Assembly (NCBI RefSeq): GCF_036417845.1
Contig: NC_089994.1
Coordinates: 17,440,001-17,504,000 of the forward strand
DNA length: 64,000 nt
From: Apteryx mantelli
Taxonomy: Eukaryota > Chordata > Aves > Apterygiformes > Apterygidae
Direction: 5' to 3'
Positions 1-10,700 of this stretch are shown piece after piece. How positions within the stretch are numbered: position 1 is the first letter of the stretch; each line of letters begins with the position of its first letter. The position numbers and the translations under genes were made by a program. The notes below the pieces were generated by a model, which did no database searches, was not told the origin of the DNA, and worked only from the letters and a program-made list of their open reading frames with translations.

Positions 1-3000
1 CTGTGAAAAAAGGGCACCAGAATTTTTTCACCATGATATAAGTACATTTACATAACGAGCTTTCCTAAAGAATGTGATACTTGAAAGAGAACTTAAATTA
101 TACAAGTATGGTCAGATTTGATTCAGATTTGTATCACAAGAATGACCTTAAGAGTGCACACTGTAAGTAAGGCAAAATGAAGTCTTCCATTTTATAAAAA
201 AATCAGTTTTTGGAAGAGACCTATCTCACAGATGCACATATTTATCTAAAGAGACCCAAAGAATCACATTTATGTTTCAAAATATCCTGACAACATTGGA
301 ATCTAAATCCAACTGAAAGTCAGCTGCATTCAATTGCTTTTGAAAACACTATGCTGTGTTTAAAATACAACCTTCCTCCCAAAACAACATCCAATAGGCC
401 TCAAGAGTCAGTCAAGAAATCAAAGGAACTTCCCCCAATGAACGTGAATATCCCTCAAATATAGCTTGCAGAAATAAGCTAGCAAATCCATCAGAGAACC
501 ATGAAAGTCCTTAAAGAGGAAAAATGAAAAAACTCTGAACTACCACCTATCTAGTTCAAGAAAACAAGCTTCTGAAACAGGAACTTAGTCGTCTTATACA
601 GCATCACACATAGTGATGATACTTGCTGATTGGTTAAAAAAAATGCAGATTTCAGATATCAAGTGGACATTTTCAGAATACTTGCAGAGTACTAATCTAA
701 CTAAAAAAACATACAAAAAAACCCACATAGAAACACCTAACACAAATGGTCTTTATTTAATTCCCTATCAGCCTTAACATTCCATAAGGCAGTGCCGTAA
801 CATTAAGCTTGCTCTGGTGACAAGCAATCTCACCATTTAAGTTTGCCATTTGACAAATGGCTACCTGTGATGTGGTGCTCAAGTGAGCCCTTCATGAACC
901 TGCAACATTGTTTTCAGCATAACATTCAGATGAATCAACCTCTTCTTTCTTAAAGTCATTTAACCGGAGGTGAGATCCCCAAATAAAGAAGCTACAGTCC
1001 AGTTCTGATTTTTTGCTTTTATCATAACCAAAGGCTTCAACAAAATACTGTCTTTCAGGAAAACTCTCACAAAGTCACACCAGCTTCCCTCTGTTGGTCT
1101 CAGACATTTTAGTAAGATACTCCAGATACTGGTCAGCCACAAGTGAAAGAGGTTGTTGTCTTCTAAATGGAAAGCACTCCCATTTTTAGTGACAAGTATT
1201 CTTAGAACTTAAATAATTGGGTTGCTAGATTGGTCAGAAAGTTTGGAGTATTCCTTTTAAGCATTCAGTCTGTAGTGTTCTAGATTTTCCATCTCCTACC
1301 GCATTTCCAAAGTTACTGTTTCTACCCACACTTCTTTAAGAAACACTTTAAGCAAAGGTTCTGCACATCCACGCTGGCAAGAGATCACAAGTTATGAATC
1401 AGTCCAAGAGTTAAGATAATTACAGAAATTCTATATGCTACACTGATCTACCAGTTCTCTTTACAGACATGACCTCATGTTTCCTAGCTATAACTATTAA
1501 ACATGAACTCTAAAAGGAAGATGTTCACTAAGATTTTAACCAATTCTGCCAATACTGCAATACAATCAAAACCACATACTTTCTGCTAAAATCAAGGGCA
1601 TCAACTTGAGGTTTTTATTCCAACAGGTGAAGACTCAAGTTCAAAATATCTTTTGGCACATCTTGGATGATACATCATATTAAAGACAAACTAGGACCTT
1701 TACAGAAGTAGAAGGTAGACAGTCCTCACCAGAAAAAGTTTACCACAATTTAAAACAGGAGAGTAACACTTAAAAATTAAGGGGGGGGGGCAGGAGGGGG
1801 AGAGGGGCGAAATGAGAAGGGTCAGATAGCAATTTGCCACTACTGCCTACACTCATATCTTGATTACAGTAAGTATGTCAAATAAAAAAAGCACATTTTG
1901 TATTACAGAAGTGCGGTTAAAGGTAAAGCTGAAAGAAGGTACAGTAACTTGGCAAATCAAACTTGGAAACCCATTCCAGTGCTTCAGGGTAGGGAAGTCA
2001 AAGAGTCAGACAAATGCTGCACCAGACAATACTGTTTGACCAAGCAATTAATCTTAGTAGCCAACTCATTGCAGGGTAGTACTTACACCTTAAGAGTGAA
2101 AGTCTACAGAAGTGCTTACTCCCATATGCTGCACAATAAACATTTTTCCCCAATGGCAAGTTGCAATTTTTTTCTATTTTTATGAACATTTACTATCCTA
2201 CTTCTCAACATCCCTCACCTCCTGTTCTAATGTTTACATGCTGAGTAGAGTGTTTGTATAAGCAAAACAAGGTCATGCATTCATATTTTTCTTGTTAAGT
2301 GAAAACTAAAGCAAGGAATGCAAGTCTTTCCAGGATGCAAAAGGTCTCAGGTTTTCTCTCCAACAGCATCTTCACTCTGACACCAAGAAACAAGAAACAG
2401 ATGCATCCATGCTGCAATTAATGGAGATGACCAGTAGTCTACAGCGGGCATGCAACTACAAAGAGAGCTGAATTTAACAGAGCGAATAGATGTTTCTGGA
2501 GTACTGACTGGCATTACTACAGCTTTGAAAACAATTTAAAAGAGACTAGAGAATTTTCACTACAAGTAAACACAGAGAACTGATAAAGCGCTTTCCTTTA
2601 GAGGATAAATACCATAAGTGGAGACAAAGTTCATACTCGTTTAAGAGCAAAATTTGTCTATATAAGATACAAATGAACTCAAGCTGTCAAATTAGATCAT
2701 ATAAGAAGTACTGCAGCAGTTTTCAGTAGTCTTTCCCTATACTGACATTAGTAATGTCAATTCTTGTCTTCTTATAAGATGACAACTTCCCTAACCAGGT
2801 AAGTATACCTGCATCAAGCCTGACCCCGTGTGCACTCTGCAGCCTGTTGACAGAATTAGTCATTGTAGAACCTTCTTCATTTATATTGCTACAAATCAGT
2901 TGTTAATTTAAAACTTACACAAAAGCGGGTAAATAATATCACACAAAATGGAAAAAAAAAGGGCATTGATTGCTCTTAAGAAAGACACCTGCAGGTTATC

Positions 3001-6000
3001 CATTAATTTTGCTCAACAGTTTAACACAACTGCGTCAAAGTTATTTAGGATTATTTAACAACTGGCTATAACACTGAACTGTTATAAACTTGGACCTCCA
3101 AGAAGGTTATATAAGCCTGAAAAAATTTAGGGGCTGCTATACAAAGAACTTTGTGATTTCAAGATGCTAACAAGCTAAACTGAGCGAGAAAAAAAAAAAG
3201 TCTTCTTCCTTTAGGACTCTGATATACCAAGACAGAAGTAGTTCATTGAATTCAGTAACACACCTTGACAAGAACCTAAAATTAACTCTACTCAGAAACT
3301 TTAAAGACAGCAGATAGTTTTGTAAATAAAGAGGCTGTCAATGAAGTTTCTTTTTAGAAGTACATACTATGCAAGTCAGAGGTATGTATCTAAAACAAGA
3401 CACATCAAGGGAATAATTTCCATTTTCAAGAACTGCTATCCAAGAGGCTATCCTATAGTCAGTCACTGCAGTAATTTCTAAGAAAACAACACATGCAAAG
3501 ATGTTAGAATGAACTAGAAATTAACTTGGAATGACAGGTGACCAAATATCCAGAACAGTCACTTTCACTATTTCAGGGAGCCTTGATACTCGATATTCCC
3601 AATTACTTCTGTCTCAACAGAACGGACACCTCTCTTCTGCCATTTACTTAAGCCTTTTAGTTAGTCTAATAAAAAAAGTTGTCAAGGACAAAGAAAATAG
3701 GAGTAGGCAATAAGCATCAAATCTCAAAAGCAAGCTACACAACATGGGATAATTTCAGTTTTAACATGTTAATAGGTAAAGCAATTTATAAGAGTAATTT
3801 ACAGTATTCTTAAGAGGACTCTCAGGTCCAATTAGGCAAGAAAGTTACAAAAGCAAGGGGAAAAGACCTTTTGCCACAATTGTAACTACACACGTAACCA
3901 TCCAAAACCTTGGCCTGACATGTTTTGCCTTCAGACAAAATACCAATGGGAAAATATTGACAATAAAGAAGGATGCACTGCTTGAAGGAATACTAAGACA
4001 GATGCACCTTTCAGTCATAGAATAGCTAACCCTTCTATGCTTGTAGTAGGTTAGAACTGAACTAAACACTAAAAGTAGACATTAGATAATGTTTTGACTA
4101 GCACAGTGGAGCAGGTTCATATACGAAGTTTGCATTTTCTCCAATTGCAGTTTAACATGCTATTGGCATCCCCCCTACAACCTGATTTTCCATCTGCCAT
4201 ATTTCACATGCAGTTACTACTAAGTAAACATAGCATTTCATTGAGTGCCTGTTTACAAAAGAGTTATTAATCTTTCTTGGGTTTTTTAAACATTTTTAAA
4301 GACATTTTCATTTGTGATTTTTTCCCTAATACAAAAGGAAGGATAATGAAAGCATAAACACTGGAATTTCCTATTCACCCACACAAGATCTTACTTTTCT
4401 AATAAGAAAAACGTATATTAATCATGACAAGATGATGGAAACCAGCACAGTGAATAAGCAAAGCTGACCTTCAAACTCACCATCAGATGTAGAAGGACCA
4501 GGTGCTTAGCCCAATTAAATCTTACAGTAATAAGCATACATCATAAAATTTAGTCTTGGACAGTTTACTGCCAATGAAATTTCTACCCAAATTTAAACTT
4601 TTAAGAGCAACTTAGCCAAGAAAAGAAACATTGTTTTGCATTTCAAGAAAATAAGAAAAAGAATGCTAGCGCTGCAGAGTAATGAGTTGCAAAACTACTA
4701 AGAAAAAAGCTTGGCATAAACTGGAGATGCTTGTTTAAGTTTCTATTAAACAAAATACACTTAAAATGGAAACCAAGATGCAGACCACCTAAAATCAAAT
4801 TGATTTTTCATTTAGCTTTTCACCTGAGCCATGTATGAACAAATTTGCAGCATGAGCCATCTTTAAATTTGTACTGCAAAAAAAGATCAAAACTCTTCTT
4901 TAGGATAGTGACAGGAGGAGTTTTCTGAAGGTGTTTCACATAAAACTATCAGCTCTAAGACTGTGATTTTACAGACCCTTCGTTCAGAAACTACTTGAAG
5001 ACCTGACTAACAAAGAACAAGGTGCAACCACCTTCGACAGAACACGTCAGTTCCTAAAAAGTTTTGAAGCAGAATCTGCCAAGAAAAAATAGAAAGATTT
5101 CTCCTCCAAGGGTTGCCTAACAGCTTTAATTTTAACTTGACAAAGAAACTGAAGCTTGCATTCCTTAATCTATAAAGGCAAGTGTTCACAACTAAACTGA
5201 AATTTCAAAAAAAGCTATAGGTTTTGTTGTCCTTCATGTTAACCTCTACAGTGCCACTGTGTGTTGGCAAGGATAACTGTTTAGCAAAGAACACTAAACA
5301 TGAAGTGTTCAATCTAGACACCCATGTATAAAAAACTGTTAAATTGTTTCAATGAAGTGCTGAAAGTATCACTTTTTTAATTTATTTTGTTCTTTTTCAG
5401 CCCTACTAAAGCCTTTCCACTTCCAGTTCCACAGACTGGTAACAAAGTAAAACCCTATTTTCAGTGATGTCCAACAATGGGACCATAGTAAATTCTGTTT
5501 TATTGCCAATGCACTAAACCGAGTAAGAGCATAAAAGCCAAGTTAGCAAAAAAATAATGACTAAAACTTAAAATGAAACTGCTCTGAGAGACTATGACCT
5601 TCAACACTGTTACCATCTTGCTTTGCTTTTTTGTTATGACCCCCAGTGTTAGAAAAACTCAGAACACCAGAAAGTCTGTTTTCTCCCCTCCTGTCTTTCC
5701 TCCCTCACATATATGTGAATTTCTATAACCAAGGCTCTTGGATAAGGAACACGAGCAGTATCAATCTTCCAGAGGCAGCGGAAGATAGCAGGGCCTCAGC
5801 AGTGTGCATGGGGAGGGGGAGATAAGAGAAGGGGAATCCGAGTCTGCTGTGAAACCCTGATTCCTGACCCCCCCCCCCCAATTTGTGGAGAAAAAAAAAA
5901 AAAAAGAACTCTCGTGTTTGGATGACGCGTCCAGCATATATCAGTTAAATCAGATCCATCCATAACACTAAGCAGCGCTCCAACCACTCTGCTTGGGCTC

Positions 6001-6731
6001 CGCACGATATTTTATTGAGATTTAAAAAAATAATAATAATAAAAAAAATCCCGTCAGCAGAAGGTGCTCTGCGAAAGGCAGATGTTCGCATACTTTAAAA
6101 TTGCGGACGTGCTGCCCCCGGTTAAGACACCCCCCAGGCGTTAAGAGCAGGCGGGAGGGGCGACCTTCCCCCCCCCCCCCCCCCCCCGCCGGCCACCTTC
6201 CCGCCCGCGGCCCGGGAGGCTTCGCCCCGAGCACGTGCGGCCGCGGCCGGGCCCCGCCGCCCCCCGCCGCAGGCCCCGCGGGGGCCTCGGCCCGTCGCTG
6301 CGCACCGCGGCGCCGCGTTCGGCGAGAAAATGGTCCCCGCGCGGCGGCGCGGCGCGGCACGGCGCGGCCCGCCCTGCCCGCCGTCCCCCTGAAGGGCACC
6401 GCAGCCGCGGCCTTGGCGAGCGGCGGGCCCGGCCTCGCCCCGGCGGCACTGCGGAACCGGCGGCCCGCGGCGCCCCGCCCGCCGCCATGCCGCCCCGCCG
6501 GGCGGAGCCCCCCACGGCGCCGCGCCGGGCCAGGCCGCGTCCCCCCCTCCCCGTCCCCCCCCTCCGCCATGCAGCAGGCCCCGCTCCCCCCTCCCGGCCG
6601 CGCCGCCGCCGCCGCCCATGGAGGCCGGTGCAGGGAGGAGGGGGGGGGGATGGCGGCGGGGGGGCGGCGGCCGCGCCATGGCCTCGGCCGCCGCGGCGGG
6701 GTCGGGCCCACCGCCGCCGCCGCGCACCCAC
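1..6731 (-). other. ATXN2: ATXN2 intron 1 (3' part runs off the window)
   Basis: AT-rich, low-complexity-poor DNA between the ATXN2 first-exon donor (GT on the minus strand at 6731-6730) and the window edge. I searched by eye on the minus strand for the next ataxin-2 exons (human residues starting NSNKGLPQ and FDGIYANM) and did not see them. A large first intron is usual for this gene. Contents noted: a decayed reading frame at 892-1162, a run of ten G at about 1781-1790, a C run near 5870-5879 followed by a poly-A run, and a C run of about 16 near 6171-6187. Nothing else recognised. Confidence 0.7.
892..1162 (-). pseudogene. Decayed or unidentified reading frame inside ATXN2 intron 1
   Basis: On the minus strand, about 90 codons read almost continuously from 1162 to a TGA at 894-892, interrupted by a single in-frame stop near 1077-1079. 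Readable segments include PLSLVADQYLEYLTKMSE and, after the stop, PERQYFVEAFGYDKSKKSE and LRLNDFKKEEVDSSECYAEN. Codon choice and amino-acid composition look protein-like (few rare residues, mixed charged and hydrophobic), unlike the surrounding intron. The segment is preceded by an AG at 1164-1163 and has a GTGTGA donor-like string at its internal stop, so it might be an exon plus intron read-through. I do not recognise the family. It may be a fragment of a processed pseudogene, or an exon of a nested gene, or chance. This is an inference from reading-frame texture only. Confidence 0.3.
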
Positions 6732-6859
6732 CTGCCCATGTTCTGCCTCCCGCCGCCCGCGGCTGACGGGAGGCCGGGGCCGCCACCGCCGCCGCCGCCG
6801 GGGGGCTTGCGGTTGTTGCCGGCGGCCTGCGCCGCCGCCGCCGCCTGCTTGAGGGACAT
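6732..6859 (-). CDS. ATXN2: Ataxin-2, first coding exon (partial gene)
   Basis: Ataxin-2 is a cytoplasmic RNA-binding protein (Lsm, LsmAD and PAM2 regions in later exons) that acts in translation control and stress granules. The ATG at 6859-6857 opens MSLKQAAAAAQAAGNNRKPP, followed by a glycine run and SAAGGGRQNMG, ending in AG|GTGGGT (donor GT at 6731-6730). It matches the human segment that starts MSLK, contains the polyglutamine tract and ends GGGRPGLGR. The start is taken at MSLK because it matches the downstream human initiation codon. The frame stays open upstream for at least 35 codons (to about 6970), but no upstream Met was found in that stretch. At the disease-associated polyglutamine position there are only two Gln codons around five GCG alanine codons. 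Exon length is 128 nt, leaving phase 2. The rest of the gene lies to the left, mostly outside the window. Confidence 0.88.
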
Positions 6860-7650
6860 GGCGAGGGGGAGAGGGGCCGGGGCGAGGGGCCGAGTCCGCG
6901 TCCGCGCCGGGGCCTCGCTGCGCTCGCTGGGGCCGGGGGCAGCCGCTGTCTCGGCCGGTTGCTCCCAAACAGTGTGAGCGGGGCGGAGGGAGCGGAGCGC
7001 GGCGCGGAGGGATCCGGGGGGAGGGAGGCCGGGCGCCGTGAGGGGAGGGGGGGGATGGTGAGGGGACGGGAAGGGCGCGGCGGGGCGCGGCGGCCGGCGG
7101 CGCCTCCTCCTCTCGGAGATCTGCCCCCTCCTTTCCTCCGCGGCACCGGGGCTGTGGTGGCGGTGGGGCAGGCGGCGCGGCGGCGGCGGGCGCGGACTCT
7201 TTACGGGAAGTCGGAAGGGGCCGCGGCGGTGATGCGGCCGGGTGAAGGGGCGGGGAGGGAGGGGGAGCGCGGCGGGGACACGTGAGGCGGCGGCGCGGGG
7301 CCGGCGGCCGCTGCCCTCCGCGCGCCGCAGCCCCCCCCCCGCCTCAGCGCCGCGCGCGCCCGCCCCGCCCCGCTCCCCTCAGCGCGGCGGCGGGAAGCGC
7401 TGAGGAAACCGGCTCGGCCCCTGCGGAGCGCGGCTCGGCCCTGCCCCGCGGCTCGGCCCCCTCCCCGGGCCCTGCCCGCCCCCGCCGCTAACGGCTCCCT
7501 GCGGGAGGCGGCGGGTGTCGCCCGGCGGGACGGGGACGGGGGCGGAGAGGCGCCCGCCCCGGGAAGATGGCCGAGCTGCGCCAGCGGCCAAGCGCCGCCA
7601 GGAGTTACCTCAGCGCCCTGCGCTGGCGACCGAAGTTGGAAACCGATTTT
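6860..7650 (-). promoter_or_regulatory. ATXN2: ATXN2 CpG-island promoter and 5' UTR
   Basis: Very GC- and CpG-rich sequence continues from the ATXN2 exon (island roughly 6100-7640), with many GGGCGG/CCGCCC Sp1-like boxes and no TATA box at a sensible distance. Long open frames on both strands here are a by-product of base composition. The transcription start cannot be fixed from sequence alone. It should lie between 6860 and about 7300. Confidence 0.7.
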
Positions 7651-7662
7651 TTTTCCCCTTAC

Positions 7663-7720
7663 CTTTGAGCACAAAGACATTAAATTCTCTCACCGGTAAA
7701 CAATTACGTCCCGCAGCCAT
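7663..7720 (-). CDS. Candidate first coding exon of unknown gene or ATXN2 alternative exon
   Basis: Minus-strand ATG at 7720-7718 in a good context (A at -3, G at +4) starts MAAGRNCLPVREFNVFVLK and reaches a consensus donor, G|GTAAGG, with GT at 7662-7661. The coding part is 58 nt and ends in phase 1. Reading past the donor reaches a stop about 20 codons later, so splicing would be required. The exon lies at the upstream edge of the ATXN2 CpG island, where a TATA-less promoter is likely. I do not recognise the peptide. It could be an alternative first exon for ATXN2, the start of a gene nested in ATXN2 intron 1 (compare the frame at 892-1162 on the same strand), or chance. Confidence 0.35.
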
Positions 7721-10700
7721 TGTACGCAGTCACCGAGCGAAACGCGACAGAAATGGAGCCGGGGGGATTATCACATTCTTCACTGAAAACCCCTCCGCTA
7801 TTAGAGATTTCTGTGGCTTTTTTTTTTTTTCCTTCTTATTGCTGCAGTCAAAAGAAACCCTAACTGACAAAAAAAAAAAAAAAAAGAAAAAGAAAAAAAG
7901 AAAGAAAGGGTATTTGATCCCGAAACGCCTGCTCACTCTGCTACCTGTCTGACACCACCAAATTCCATGTATTAGTCTAAAATGCAGCCACTGGCCAGCT
8001 CTGGTTCATTGATTGCGTTGCTGAAAAAGCAGAGTCCTCGCAGACTCTAGAGCGCTCCCAATTCATACCAGCGCATAAAAACAAAGCGTGGTCTGTCCTG
8101 TTAAAAAGCTGTGTACATACACGATTAGCAAGAGTAGACGTAGTTTCAAAAACACGAGCTAAATTGATTTATAGCCATGGTTACTCAAAATGCTTAGAGT
8201 TTAAGCTATTCATAGAAATGCTCCAGAAGTCCCACAGGATTCAAGCGTAATAAAAAGGAACGATGCTGTTAGGCAGGCATTATTTATACACCTTGCTTGT
8301 AAAGCAACAGTTTTCCCAGGCGGTTGGAAGAGTTGTGGGTGGCAACACACAATGGTAAAAAGATAACAATATTTAACAGCTTTCTCGAATTAGCGTTTTC
8401 CCTACACTTTTGACTGTTAAACTGCTTGTTTTGTTTCACCCAAATAACCTGTGGTTAACACATTATTAACTAGGTGACAGATACCAGCTGAAATGGGCTC
8501 AGAAGAAAGAATTATTCAATTGGAAGCACTTCCTGAACGGAGCCAGCAGTTTAAGGAAACTAGGTTTTCCAGTCACTTTAGCAAACTTACTTGTCGCTTT
8601 GCTATTTCACAGCCACAGCATTGAGATCCCCAAGGATATCAAGAGTTTCAGCAGTCCAAGAATTTCTGTAGGACATATTAAAGTGTGCAAAGTAGCGCTA
8701 CCACAACCTTTAGGATCATTTATTGTAAAGGCAGAGATTGTCTCACTGCACTTACAAGATAACTAACATTACCTAAGAAAAGCTAAGAGAAGACAAGCCT
8801 TTTTTTGTAAAGATGAATATACATGTATTGTTCACATATGTTTTTATATGTGTATGTGTGTGTGTATATATATATATGTATTTACTAACCTACAGAAAGT
8901 TGTCGCCACGCTCTCTAGGGCACTGTTTGTAAGGTCTTGTACGTCTTTGGTGCTACTGGACCCTAAAGTGAGGGCCTCAGTGTGCTACCACAATACAAGA
9001 AACATAGCAGGTAAAGAACTTGCCTTAGTTTCAAAGCATATTTTGGATCTTGAAGTAAGCTACAACTGAAAAGGATTACTTCCTCAATGATGTGTTTTAT
9101 CAGCGCGCTTTGAATTTTAAAGGAGAGTTACCAGGAAAAAAAAAAAAAGCACAAGAAAGTCTGATAAGAGACAACAGAGCATAACCTATCCAGATCACTT
9201 AATAGTTTTTTTAGATGTAAAGGAAGTTACTTTCAATACTTTTTCAGCTAAGAGTATTTACAGGGCACCGCAATTAGTCATTATTTATGTAACTAAAGGT
9301 TAGGAACTTTTAAAGAGACTGCAGCATTTTGAAGTGGCAACCATGCTGTGGGATCCCACTGAGTAAGATGAAGCCCCTGATATTCAAGGATGTCAAAAGA
9401 ACTAAAATAGGTTCCCTTGGCAGAGATCGTTTCTAAGAGCTGACATGACTATATTAAATTATATTTTGGGGTAACATTGCATACTTGGAAAGCTGTTGTA
9501 TGAATAAGACTCTCGTGTTCATATCTGCAGTAATGACTCAAGTGCAGTTGCAGTTTGACTTGTTTTCTCCTTTAATGTATTCTTTGTTTTGTTAAGCTCT
9601 GTCTGGCTTTCGTTGTGTTTTCCCCTGCTTTGTTTGTCTAGCATCTTCATACAAACACTTTAAAAATAAATATAGGAATGACCACATAAAATAGCTCAGA
9701 TACTAATGCCGATTAGAGGATCTGCAGTTAGGTTTCTGACTCCAGTGGTGGCCTTCGGTGACTGCCCGTGCAAATACTGCTTTTCCTCTTCCTCTTGTGA
9801 GCTCACTTCCACAACAGACTACTCACGCTTCCAGTGAAATGGAGTTATACTGGCGTTATGGTGTATAATTCACTTTACCTGCAATGTCTACTTCCTCTCC
9901 TTGCATACAGTTCTTCTTGAAGGTCCTGCAATTCCCAATATTCCATATTTATCTTTTTATGATTTGGATCTATTTATTTATTTGTTGCTATTCCTTACCA
10001 TTATATCTGCTAGTTTAGCTGGAAATGATTTGTGACAAAGGACAGACAACAGTCTGTGGCTCCAATGGTCTAGCTGTAGAAAAGTTCATAATTCAAATTT
10101 GTATGCTTGATGGTCAGGAAAGAAAAGCAACTATTTATAATCAAGAATCACATTCTATTTTGCTGCTTCCATTCTTATTCCAGGTCTTGAAGACCACTGT
10201 TTTCATTCAGATTTGTGACTACATGTGCAAGCTGTGTTTGCATATGGAGATTAATGATTCTGATAATATCATGACTTACCTGGAACTGCTACATGAGGTA
10301 GCATTTCCTTGACATAACCTGCTTTTCAGTATTGTGCTCTCTTCCTTGAGCCAGCCAGGGTGATCCTCAACAGCACTCAACAAGATGAAACACGCAAGCC
10401 TACGGAGGGGCAACTAACACTAGCACTCGGCATTTATTTTAAGCAAAATCAGCTCTTAGAGAAGCTCACAGAACTGGGTACTTCTGCACTTTTTCTCCTG
10501 AAGGCTTCTATTATTTACTTCCACTATCCCTAATCCTGCTCTTGGAGGCTAAAGTGTTGCTGACAATGCTACAGGCACATTAGGAAAACAAATCAGGCCC
10601 TCTAAGAAGAGAAGCACTTCCCAGAGAGATATGATATTAGCTAGTCAGCAAAGCTGCAATCAGTTTTAACTGATGAATTCAATACTTGCCAAACCAGAAA

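Noticed and set aside
6022-7146. Long minus- and plus-strand open frames (up to 374 codons) over the ATXN2 CpG island
   Set aside because: They are composition-driven Arg/Pro/Gly/Ala frames in near-100% GC DNA. Only the 6732-6859 part of one frame matches ataxin-2 and it ends at a splice donor.
7860-7870. CCCTAA string that could hint at an interstitial telomeric repeat
   Set aside because: There is a single copy only, next to a poly-A run.
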